DNA of 64,000 nucleotides. Source: Taeniopygia guttata (taxonomy: Eukaryota > Chordata > Aves > Passeriformes > Estrildidae). A program made the position numbers and the translations under genes. The stretch covers positions 39,680,001 to 39,744,000 of the forward strand of contig NC_133030.1 in the NCBI RefSeq assembly GCF_048771995.1, written 5' to 3'. Below, piece after piece: positions 25,919 to 35,871 of the stretch. The notes beneath the pieces were generated by a model, which had not been told where the DNA came from, ran no database searches, and saw nothing but the letters and a program-made list of their open reading frames with translations. The number at the start of each line of letters is the position of its first letter. Position 1 is the first letter of the stretch.

Positions 25919-27043
25919 TTTTAAACAACAACAACAACAAAAAAATTGTCCACTTAGGAAAGTTATCGCCCTCTTACATTTCAGAATACAAAACTGAAAA
26001 AAATCCCTATTAAAAAAAAAGACAGGACTTCAGCCAAGTATTCAGCTACTTATTGCTGTAGTTGTAACTCAAGTCCCTTGAAATCCCTATGTTTTGGTCG
26101 TTTGTAGCGAAAACATGTTTGGAACACTAGCAGCAATAGAAAACCCCTTGAAAACCTAGACAAAGTTACACTGTTGAGTGAAAATCAGCAGAAACCATAG
26201 CCATTGGAACATAATAAACAATCCTGTAAAAGTGAATTGGTAGCTAGAAAACCAGGGTTGATTTAAAGTGCTATCCCAAAGCCGTATGTGGGCCAATGCC
26301 AGTAAAGAAAAGTCCATTTTCCCCCCCACCCAGATAGAGTCCAGAACCACAGCACTCCTTCAAACATAATGAATGCAGTCTTCACTCTACTTCAATGCCT
26401 CATCTCCCCCTCCCTCCTCCAACAGGCAGAATACAGAAACTTGAAATAATTACTAGCTCCAAATTTAGGTGATATGCACAAATATACTGTTGAACAAAGT
26501 TTGGACAGTGAACAGTACACCTGAGTTCAGTCATACAAACTAACTTTTGTAAATAGCATTAGACGAATATATCCATGTCTCTAATATGAATCTAGATGTA
26601 TTTTCTTACAAAACGCATTAATAGAAATATCCAGGCAAATACATACCATACAATAGCAAAAGCTTTAAGCCCCATTTAATAAGATGACTTTTTGATTAAA
26701 AATAGAAGGCAATTAAGATTTACTCAAAATTACAATTAAGAAAAGCTATCACAGTGCAATATTGAAACTGTCACAAAGTTAAGAAAATACTGATATCAAA
26801 GTACAATCACAATGTTAAAGTAGACAAAACTACTATACAAGGGCATATCTTGTAAAATTAAAGGGAATGAACACAACATAGGGGACATCTCACGTCCCTG
26901 CTCTACATATCTCATTTCCTAGTCTTCAGAGTCATAATTGTGTCTTTCGGACATCAGTAGAAATCTTGGTAAAACTAAGAGGTTCATTCTTCTTTGTAGA
27001 CCAGATTTCAAAGCCCGGTTACTTCTTGAAAACATGTTCTTCA

Positions 27044-27147
27044 TCACTGCACAATTTCAAAGTAGTGCAATATCGCCATGATGTGCTGGGGCATGAACAC
27101 ATAGCCTGTGTACAGTGCCATTCCAACAATAGAAACTAGCATGGAAT
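27044..27147 (-). CDS. SPTSSA: SPTSSA coding exon 2 (residues 35-68 and stop)
   Basis: It begins after acceptor TTCAG and reads (A)AT TCC ATG CTA GTT..., giving NSMLVSIVGMALYTGYVF, and ends EIVQ then TGA at 27,044-27,046. It holds the second membrane segment. Confidence 0.95.
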
Positions 27148-30100
27148 CTGAACTACAGTTGAGGAAAAAAGCATTTGAAATAGAAACAGCAGAAGACATC
27201 ACAAACTATAGCATTAAAACTTTAGTGGTTACTATCTTATAACATTATGTTTCTGAAACAGACATGATTAACTGTATTCAGCAATTATACGCCACAGAAG
27301 AACCTCCTGAACACTGAAAAACAGAATGCCAGTAGAAGCAATCAGCTAAACTGCAAGGATGTCTTGCAAGTTATCCACGGTCTTGTCAGTGACACAAGAG
27401 GACAAGCAAGAGCATGGGAAGTGTGATGGAGAACAGAAAACTGGCACTGAGAAACGACATGTTTTCACATTCATCTTCTCAGATGTCGAGCAAGTCTTGC
27501 AGAAGGCAGCCCCATTCAGCCAAGCAGAAAAAAGTCAACCACCACAAAAATACAAAACAGAACAAAACTACAGTAATATGAGCAGCTTTACTGAATAAGA
27601 GTAACATCATTCTTATTTGTGGACGACCACCTTTTTAAGCAGACAGGATTAGATGTTTTTTAACTACTTCACTCACAATGCCTCAGAGCATGAGCATAGT
27701 TTTGAGTCTAGGTGTGTACTTAAACACACTCATTAGAACTTTACTATAGGAAATGGCACTACAAAATAAACTTCATATGAAGCTATCTGCTAAAAAATCT
27801 GTAGATTATCACTTTATTAGCTGAACTCCTAACAGACAGCTTTTGTAAAACTTATATAGATAACTGAGACAATAGCTTATAAAGTACAATTATAGCTGGA
27901 CTTTTGTCAACCTCTAGGGCTTTTAAAGCTTTATCTAAATAAATTCTGGCATCGCAGGGGACAAGAAACATCCCCCTCCCCCCCCCCCCCAAAAAAAATG
28001 AGAAAGGGGAAATGATGCCTTAGGTTTTAACTTTTATATTTTTCAGATTCTGCACTGCTTTAGTCTCTCAGCTTCATTTTAAGGAATGGTAAGCTCTCTT
28101 CACAGAACAGCTAGACAAAACAATTCCTTTTCTAGCTTGGTACCAAAGACTGATCCAAATTTCAAGCCCAAGTGCATAAACAATGTGGACTGAAGAGAGA
28201 AAAACAAGGATGGGACTTTGTAAACTAAAGCTATAACTGGACAATTAACTCCAATATACTAATGGACCAGAACTTATAAAAAGTAAGAGACCTCATGACT
28301 AGTAGTCCATTTTGGGTTCATCTTGGGTGACCATTTTGGGTCCATCTTGGGTGTAGCCCTGGCTGGGCTCTTGTACTGCCCAAGGTGTATCCATTGATGC
28401 CTTTTAAATAATACCTACTTTATACTTTAACTCAGCCTAGCCTCTGTTCTAGGTCAGCCTTCACAAGGCATCAAGATTAATAAAGATTATGGTTTCAGAA
28501 ATTCAGAAGTACACAAAATGAATAAAGAAAGCCATTGACTTCATCCAATTACCTGCAGAGATTCAGTAAACTTAGCCCGAAACACTGTAAAACACACTGG
28601 AGATTAACAAGCGTGATAAGGCCAGGCAGCAGCACTCGGCTTCCACAGGTGAAACCAGAGGAGCTGCGCGCTCTGCTCTCCTGAGATCAAGGCTGCACAG
28701 CACAGGCCTAACAAGCACTCCGTGACCGACTCGCCCACAGCACAGCAGAGCTATGAGGTGTGCCTGTTAGAGCTGCTCAGTGTATTTACAGTCCCAGAGG
28801 ATTATACTGTAAGAGATACTAAAATGAAGGTCAACTCATAAATCCACGTTTCCACATCAGTGCTCACTTCTGATACTGGAGCACAGCCATGCACCATTAG
28901 TTCCCAAGGCCACTGTGTCCGCAGTGCATCCATACAGCACCGGGCAGACATGACCCACCTACAGCCAAAGCATCCAGTTTGAGGACAAAAACCATTTTTG
29001 CTGATCTGAGATCAGAAGCGATGCTTGTGCCACTCTTTACATGTGTATGTTATGTGGCAATTACAATATGAACAATTTATGCAAGTAAATGTGCACAAGC
29101 TTTTATTTACTTAAATATTTTGCACAAGGTAAAAAGGAAAAAAAATACACATGATATATAATTGCAAGGAAAACAAAAATTAGGCTTCCTCAGTGATACA
29201 GGCATAGCATAAAAGAAGTTATGTTAACATGGAATACAACGTAAGAACCCCTACCCAAAAAATTGTGCAAAGTTAGTCTATAAAACTTACTACTTCTCTT
29301 TTCCATTATTCTCCATTTCTACTGAGTTGACACAGGAAAAAAAAAATGACTGATCACATCACTGTAACTTGGACAACGACTTTTACATAACAAATGTGAG
29401 TTTCTTTACAAAACTAAGCAGAATCTCAGTAAAAGCAGCTTCTTGCTACTGCTTGTACCCTTCCCAATGTTTTAAATAATTTCTTTCTCTACCACTAAGC
29501 ATTAACTGGAGATGGCTCAGGGTCACTCATATTGAGACATCATTTCAAGTCAAGATCAAAAAGTCAGAGAAAAACACTTGTGATGCCACAGCAATACTTA
29601 AGAAAATGCACTGCCTGTACAAAAGGGCCAGATAAAGAAGCAAACCTATAAACAGTCTTTATAGAGACACCTTTACACGAGCATCTGTCAAGTTCTTCCA
29701 CTCTAGAACAGCCAAGCAAACTCACCAGCTCGAGGATTAAATACCCACGTAACAAAAGCCGTATGACAAAGCTGCATGAAAGTCTAGGTTTGCAAGGTTT
29801 CGCAGCGTGCATATTTACTTTCCTCTAGGCAAAATACAAAAGGAATCATAAAAGATGGGATTTCAGTACAAAAGATAGAACCACCATAACTCCAAAGATA
29901 TAAACTTATGCCGGAGGAGAAGTCTAGGCTGCCAGACGCCCGACACAGCACGTGAAACAGCACAGCGGGGTTTATTCCCAGCCCGGGCAGGATGTTAGTT
30001 TGGAAGGGTGAGGAGCCGAGTCCCCGCCAGCAAGGAGGGGTCAAGCCTGGGTCCCAGGCGGAGACTGCCGCTGCCCCGGCCGCGCTCAGCGCCTGAGGCC

Positions 30101-30512
30101 GGCTGCCCCCGCCCGGCCCGGCCCGGCCCGGCCCGGCCCGGCCCGGCCCGGCCCCGCTGCCCTCCCGGCCCGACTCTCCTCTGCCCCAGCGAGCCCCACC
30201 GGCGGCAGCGCTCTCAGCACGACCACGGCCGAGGGCTCCCCGAGCAGGGCGCAGGGCCGGCCGAGCCGCCACACCCGCCCGGCGGCCTCGGGCAGCGCCG
30301 GAGCCGCCGCCGGACACAGCGCGACAGAGCGGGGGGCATTCCGGGCCGCGCTCACACCCCCGGCCCGCGCTCACACCCCCGCCCGCCAGGCCCCGCTGCA
30401 GAAGGATACTGAAGACGGTGCGCTCCCAGGGCTCCAGCATGTAGAGCGCGGTGACCAGCAGGTACTGGTAGTACAGCCACGACATCTGCTTCCACGCCGA
30501 GCCCAGCGCCAT
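27044..30512 (-). CDS. SPTSSA: Serine palmitoyltransferase small subunit A
   Basis: Two coding exons, 30,410-30,512 and 27,044-27,147, join in phase to encode 68 aa (human SPTSSA has 71). The small subunit binds the SPTLC1/SPTLC2 or SPTLC1/SPTLC3 dimer in the ER membrane and raises its activity in the first step of sphingolipid synthesis (serine plus acyl-CoA to 3-ketosphinganine). The protein begins MALGSAWKQMSW, carries YYQYLLVTALYMLEPWERTV and ends HYFEIVQ. Two hydrophobic segments lie at about residues 10-26 and 32-54. Met25 matches human Met28, the residue linked to palmitoyl-CoA preference. The ATG at 30,512 has G at -3 and G at +4. It corresponds to the second human methionine, so three human N-terminal residues are absent. 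The donor is TTCA|GTATCC and the acceptor TTCAG|AT. A CpG-island promoter covers exon 1. EAPP is the next gene upstream on the same strand. Confidence 0.95.
27971..27998. repeat. C-run followed by A-run
   Basis: TCCCCCT is followed by 13 C and then 8 A, within SPTSSA intron 1. It is a homopolymer junction likely to vary and to be hard to sequence. Confidence 0.85.
28180..28473 (+). mobile_element. LTR retroelement fossil (LTR part)
   Basis: The 3' part resembles a known type of avian endogenous-retrovirus LTR: a TTGGGTCCATCTTGGGTG block, then GCTGGGCTCTTG and GCCCAAGGTGTATC. It ends CTCTGTTCTAGGTCAGCC...GGCATCA. A TATA-like TTATAAAA lies at about 28,274. The left end is uncertain. It appears to be a solo or partial LTR, old, in the opposite orientation to SPTSSA inside intron 1. 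No internal region is seen. Confidence 0.55.
30111..30154. repeat. (CCCGG)n pentanucleotide array
   Basis: About eight to nine perfect tandem GGCCC/CCCGG units lie about 260-300 bp inside SPTSSA intron 1. On the transcribed minus-strand sense the repeat reads GGGCC, which has regularly spaced G triplets able to form G-quadruplexes. Confidence 0.9.
30410..30512 (-). CDS. SPTSSA: SPTSSA coding exon 1 (residues 1-35)
   Basis: It reads from ATG (30,510-30,512) through MALGSAWKQMSWLYYQYLL to ERTVF, and the next codon is split after one base at the GTATCC donor. It contains the first membrane segment. Confidence 0.95.
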
Positions 30513-30830
30513 GGCGCTCCCCGCCCGCCAGCGGCCCCGCGCCGGGCCAGGCCGAGCGGAGACGGGGGCGGTGCAGCCGGGCCCGCCCTTCCCCGGCCCC
30601 GCCCTGCGCCCGGGCGGCCGCCGGCAAGGAGGCACCGCGGAGACGCCGCGGAGGCTCCGCGGCTACCGACAAGGCGGCACCGTGGGCTGTGGGGCTGGCT
30701 GGGGCCGCTGCCGCCGCTCCCGGAGCGGGGCAGAGTGGCGGCGATGCACACCGCTTCCCCGGTTCTCCCCGCTGAACGCCGACGTCGGGCCCAGTCTCAT
30801 TAAAATACACGGCTTACTCGGTAACCTCCC

Positions 30831-33644
30831 GGCCCGAGTCACACCGAGGAGATGGTTCTGCAGCCTGCTTTCTCTCGCCCTGTTTGATCTGAATTGACCT
30901 TGTGGGAATCACGGAAGAGCCAAAGCCTGTGTCTGGCAGGGCCTAAGGGAGACATGTTAAAAATTATCTGCACGAGTCTTCAACTTGGTTCAGTTGTCGG
31001 AGGGCAAAGCCTACCCAAAAAACGTGGCTCAGATAAATGCGACCTTAAGATAGGCCAGCTTTGGCCAGATTAATCCATATGTATAGGAAAAACAAAGAGG
31101 TGATGAATCAGCTGTTTACTGTGACTGTCCTAACGTTGCACAACCCTCAGGCACTCAGAGGCACAAACCAGAGATTCCCAGAGACCGGTTTGGGACTTTG
31201 TGATTAGGAGGGCCCTTGGCAGTTTATGCTGGCACCGTAGAAGGCACAGGTTGAAAACCCACTGGAAGGGGATGTGCACAATCATCAGGCACCTTAAATG
31301 AGCAGAGTGTGTTGCAACTTCCAGGCCCTGTGTCCAGGCCACTAGTCCAGACCACACATTCCAAGTGTGCACAGCATAGATTAGAAACTGGAATTGACCC
31401 ACTATACTTACTCTGCTTAGTAAATCAATTTGCAGTTATGTCACTTAGCAATGTGATTTTGTCCTTGTAGCTGTCCCACCCCTACCTTCTCCTGTGCTAT
31501 TTATACAATGAAAACTAAGGAAGTACAACCACAGGAAAATGAATGTTTGAGTTACTTATACAGCTGCAAAATACAACTACAGGAACAGGAGGTAATTGTG
31601 AAAAAGAAAAGCAGCTGGCAAGGAAAATGTAAGACTACTATTTTGTCTGGCCGGAATTTGAAATGGGATTTGATTCATCCTGAAGACATTTAGACACACC
31701 TTATCTATGCAGATTTATTTGAACACAAGGAGAAATGAGAGCATTCACATGGTTAATATCCTGACATAACTGCCTGTGGGAGCTGTTGCCACTATCCAAG
31801 TTTGCTGTTGCTTGTTGCAGTCACTGCTGGAGGAGTCTTGTGTTGATGTTGCTGCTTGAGTAAATAGTGGTAACCATGAAAGGTGCCATTCTGTATAAAC
31901 ATGCCCAAAGTTCAAGGACAAGTAGGGTATTCAGCACAATGAAAGCATTTCCCATTCAAAGCTGCAAGAATGCTATCAACATGGAGCAAAGGCATCCAGT
32001 CCTCTCTGTTCCTGTGATTCCTAACAAAATGCTCTACAATTCAAGTGGTAAGGCAGGCAAAATGCAACAGCAATAAAGGACCTGGGATGAGAGGAAAGGT
32101 AATGCCCAGAGGCATGACAGCTTCACAATCTCATACATCTGCCCTAAGTCATCAGGTAAGTAGCTCCTTACATTTTTTGGTATGGTGCATACTTATGAGA
32201 GTATTTTTGCTAGTTAGCCCCTTATGGAAATGGACATTATTCCTCTATACAGTTTCCCCTCCTTCACCAGCTCCATTCTACCCCTGCTTAGGGACTGTCA
32301 TCACGTAATTGTTTTTCCTGATACCACCTGCATTGACATTTGAGGCCTTGAACTACGTTCTCACGTGCTCGTGTTTCCAGTAGGTCAGTGCAAACATCCT
32401 TAATCTGACACTACAGAGAGCCTTTCTTTTTCATCTGGAATGTAAATAGAAGTAAATCAAGGCCAGCATGCTCTGGAGCACAGACCATATTCTCTATTAC
32501 ATGTATTCCTCCATACTTCTACCAAGAAACAGTTCTTCATACATTCAAAATTTCTTGTGTACACCTCATAAGAATTTATCCCACTTCACATGATCCCACA
32601 TCTATCTGATACTGCAAGTTAGATACTTCAGTATTGATTCTGAATGTAGGTAGTAGCAAAGATGAGATTGAAATCTTGTCTCATGCATACATACCCCAAG
32701 CCTCAGAACCAGCAGAGCTCCGTTTTGTTTGTAGGTTGCATATGCAGAGGATGCACATCATACTGACCAACCACATGTTCAGCAGCTGTATCAACAGTTC
32801 TCTACTTCAAGCAGAGGTTCAGTTTCTGTTGATTTGAAAATAGTAATCCCACGCTTTTCTTATGTAATCCTGACAGAAGAACCAGCATGTTTATTTCTTC
32901 CTAATCTCATGTAACAGCATAGAATGTGTGTGTAGATCAGTAAAATACCACACCAGGGACTACAAACGGTAAGCAGAGTTACCAGATTTTATTATAATCT
33001 AAGGCACAAAAGATGTTATTCAGGTTTCTACCTCCAAAGTTCAAATATTTCTGACAATTCCTTAAAGCACATATAGCTAGTTATTCCTAGTACTATTATG
33101 AGAAAAAACACAAAGATTTTTTTTCCAGACAGACCCTTGTTCAAGGTACAGTTAAAAAATATCAGGCTATAAGAGATGTTACAAATAAAAAGCAAGAGTT
33201 TGCCTCTAGGGCACACACCTGAATGAACACAGGGAAGGATACAGAATTAACAATACAGTGGCTTCACAGACATAAATACCAAGTACAGAAGCTCTTTGTG
33301 ATTCCATAAAGAATGAAAATGTACTAAAGAAACAGAAAAAGCAAACTGGTTCTATGGTAATAGATCTGACTATAAATTTCTTCTTAAAATGTATCATCAT
33401 AAGGAAAAATGACAAGAAAGTCCAGTACTTTCTTCTACTATGTATATGTAAATATACATATTTACATGTACAACATTTAGCTGTATTACTAGGCATGTTG
33501 ATTTACATGATCAGTGGTAGAACAGTCCATGCCAGCAAATCAATGTAAGCTCATCTTCCACTCTGTATAAAGAAAAGCTTCAAGTTTTTGAGATCTTAAT
33601 GAACCAAAAATCCAAATATCATGACAATTCCTTCTTTATCAGAG
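30831..33644. other. Intergenic region between SPTSSA promoter and EAPP-side LTR fossil
   Basis: About 2.8 kb without a recognisable exon or repeat body. A perfect 22-bp palindrome lies at 33,446-33,467. The moderate open frames around 31,867-32,308 have no recognisable domain. Confidence 0.55.
33446..33467. repeat. Perfect AT-rich palindrome
   Basis: Arms ATGTAAATAT and ATATTTACAT are separated by two bases. It could extrude as a cruciform; no function can be assigned. Confidence 0.75.
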
Positions 33645-33748
33645 TGTCCTGGTTTTGGCTGGGATGGAGTTCATATTCTTGTCAGTAACTTGGATTTAGT
33701 ATGAGAATAATGTTCTCACTAATACCATGATCTTTTGGTTGTTGCTAC

Positions 33749-34402
33749 ATTAACTACGAAGGCCTTGAGCCAAAGTTAACCTCTACATGAACATTCCAGC
33801 CAAATGTTACGTATATATTCAGTCATTAATAAAGTATTGTTATATGTATTCATTTATTTGCAAACCTTTCCATATATAGAAACATGGGAAGGCCTTACTA
33901 GGGGGGCATAGGATCAAAGACAACACTCTTGGTTCCTCATGGAGCCTTGGTCAGGCTTTAGAGAAAAACCAAAGAAGAATGAAATTAGAAATTATGTCTG
34001 CTTGTTTGTTTAACAGTATAAAATCTGGGCTACTTTCACAGCAAAATCAGGGAAGCCTGGAGGCCTGCAAGGTGGACACACCACTGAAGTTCTGTTACCA
34101 GGCATGATTCTCCAGTCCTTTGTTGTGACAGCTTCCCTCCACAGTTGATGTTTTGAGGACTTGGATGATGGTGAAGTATTAGGGTAAGTAGTGATGTATC
34201 TGTCTTAATCACTGTAGGCATTCTTTTGTAGTAATGATGAGGTGCATTGCTTATCTTATCCTTTTGTAATTCTTTGCTAAGGATTATGTGCATTGCATAG
34301 CCTATCCTTTTGTGATTCTTTGCAGTTTTGCATTATAGTAAATTACATTGTTCCTTAAGTTGGTGTCTGTCTGTGTCTCTGACCCTGCTCACTGCCAAAA
34401 CA
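33749..34402 (+). mobile_element. LTR-like insertion nested in the outer LTR fossil
   Basis: This block splits the outer LTR. It has a TATA-like AGTATAAAATC at about 34,015 and a direct repeat of about 50 bp near 34,240-34,330. Its right part, ending CTGCTCACTGCCAAAACA, looks like an LTR 3' end. Its family is not identified. It is likely younger than the element it interrupts. Confidence 0.4.
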
Positions 34403-34640
34403 CTAAGTGGTACTTAGGGTAAGTCAAGGACTTTTCAGTGTCTCATGCTCTGCCAGTGAGGAGCACCACAAAAAGTGGGAGGGAGCCTGGGCAGGACAAG
34501 TGACCAAATTGGCCAAAGGGATATTCCCTAAAATATCATGCCTGGTATATAAACTGGGGGAGTTACCTGGAAAGCAGATGGTTACTGTTCACAGACAAGC
34601 TGGCTCTCAGTCAGCCGGTAGTGAGCAGTTGTGTTGCTGT

Positions 34641-35075
34641 GGTGGGTTGACCCTGTCTGCACACCAGGCACCTACCGAAGTAGCTCTCTCCCCTCTGCAA
34701 ATGGACAGGGGAAACACACACAAAGGTCCATGAGTTAAGTATTGGGAGAGCTCACTCACTGAATACCATCATGGGTAAATCACACTGAACTTGGGGATAG
34801 TGACTGAATTTATTACTAACAAAATCAGAGCAGGATAATGAGAAGTACAGTAAATCTGACTTTCCCCTAACTCTCCCTGCTTCTTGGGCTCTACTCCCTC
34901 CCCCACCAGAAGTGCACTAACTTTCCTAATGTGAGTCCATCCCAGATGCAACACTTCTTCCCAAACTGTTCCTTTGTGGGTCATTTTTCCAGTGCAGTTC
35001 TCCAGGCTGTCTGCTCCAACATGGGCCTGCATGTGGGCTCCTCTTGCCGTGGGTTTGCAGGTCCAAATTTTCCTC
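34641..35075. mobile_element. Second retroelement fragment nested in the outer LTR fossil
   Basis: It begins GGTGGGTTGACCCTGTCTGC and carries GGACAGGGGAAACAC and AATGAGAAGTACAGTAAATC-like words. The later part has spaced 'TCC...TGGG' motifs, as in a retrovirus-derived repeat frequent in songbird genomes. It is truncated and old, and its orientation relative to the parent element is unsure. Confidence 0.45.
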
Positions 35076-35270
35076 CCCACTGGGGGAGAGGGTGGGGGGG
35101 AGTGAGCAAGCAGTTGTGTGGCCTAGTTGCCAGCTGGGTTAAAACCGTAACACATGAGGAAATCTACCAAGAACAACAGCCTAATGACATCAAACATTCT
35201 GACTGAATGTTGTTTATCCCATGCTATAAAATTACCAATGCAGCTATGGAAAATCAGTTACTATAAAGTA

Positions 35271-35276
35271 TTTATT
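35271..35276 (-). terminator. EAPP: Candidate EAPP polyadenylation signal
   Basis: TTTATT on the plus strand is AATAAA on the minus strand, about 330 bp downstream of the EAPP stop codon and the first one met. It implies a 3' UTR of roughly 350 nt. Confidence 0.55.
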
Positions 35277-35606
35277 CCAAGAAGCTCTTCTAATACACAC
35301 TGAGATAATGAAGGGATAGTATATATACATGGAATGATCATAATATACAGATCTTACATGGTATTTACAAAATATTTAATCCCCAATGATACAACCGCCT
35401 GATGGTGGGAAAGAACATTGCTCTCATATACACGTAGTTAACTGTATGCCTTTTATAAACTTTGCAAAAACTCCAACCATTATAAAGTTCTCAGATGAAA
35501 ATGCACATTTATAATACCACATTTCAAAAAGGCGAGCGTGCCTGCATTTCTAACACTTCCCACACTCTTAAAAACAACACAGGATTTTCCCCCCTGCATT
35601 TACACA

Positions 35607-35871
35607 TTAGGAGTGGCTGGCCAGAACATTGAAGAAGTGAAAAACTTCATCTTTATCCATTACTGCTACTTCAGTTGAGCATTCAGTACATAATACTGGA
35701 TGATATATTTCCTCTTCTTCTTCATTTGATTGTATAGAGCCAATTTCCTTGCTGTGCTTCATTTTCTTACTTCTTCTCTTTACCTTCTTTCTGTATTTCA
35801 GTATTTCCTCTTTGTTAACAACACAGTTCATCACAAACATTGCTCTGTACTGTGTTTTGTAAGATTCATGT
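35607..35871 (-). CDS. EAPP: EAPP coding exon 6 (residues 200-287 and stop)
   Basis: Begins after acceptor CCATAG, reads HESYKTQYRAMFVMNC, a lysine/arginine-rich stretch, an acidic run of glutamates, CTECSTEVAVMDKDEVFHFF, and ends ASHS then TAA at 35,607-35,609. Confidence 0.95.

Larger units (their letters stand above)
27148..30409 (-). other. SPTSSA: SPTSSA intron 1
   Basis: A 3.26-kb intron with GTATCC donor and TTCAG acceptor. It contains a C13/A8 tract (27,971-27,998), an LTR fossil fragment ending at 28,473 and, near its 5' end, the CCCGG pentamer array (about 30,111-30,154). Nothing else is recognisable. Confidence 0.85.
30000..30830. promoter_or_regulatory. SPTSSA: CpG island, SPTSSA promoter and first exon
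   Basis: GC content and CpG density rise sharply over about 830 bp and fall off at both ends. The island covers the SPTSSA start codon, the start of intron 1 and the upstream region. No TATA box is seen. The long open frames here on both strands follow from the base composition. Confidence 0.85.
33645..35152 (+). mobile_element. Composite LTR retroelement fossil with two nested insertions
   Basis: The outer element starts TGTCCTGGTTTTGGCTGGGA at 33,645 and ends GGTTAAAACCGTAACA at about 35,152, the TG...CA termini of a common avian endogenous-retrovirus LTR type. Its middle words (AAGTCAAGGACTTTTCAG at about 34,420 and CCAAAGGGATATTCCCTA at about 34,514) are in order. Between its parts lie two foreign blocks, about 33,749-34,402 and about 34,641-35,075. 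It is old and broken. No internal viral genes are seen, and no clear target-site duplication was found at its outer ends. It ends about 120 bp beyond the probable EAPP 3' end. Confidence 0.6.

Noticed and set aside
29784-30897. Several long arginine/alanine/proline-rich frames on both strands around SPTSSA exon 1
   Set aside because: They are composition artefacts of the CpG island. Only the short SPTSSA exon 1 part with known sequence is real.
31860-32310. Plus-strand frames suggestive of a small gene between SPTSSA and EAPP
   Set aside because: No domain, no splice-linked exons and no CpG promoter; overlapping frames of 60-90 codons are expected by chance.
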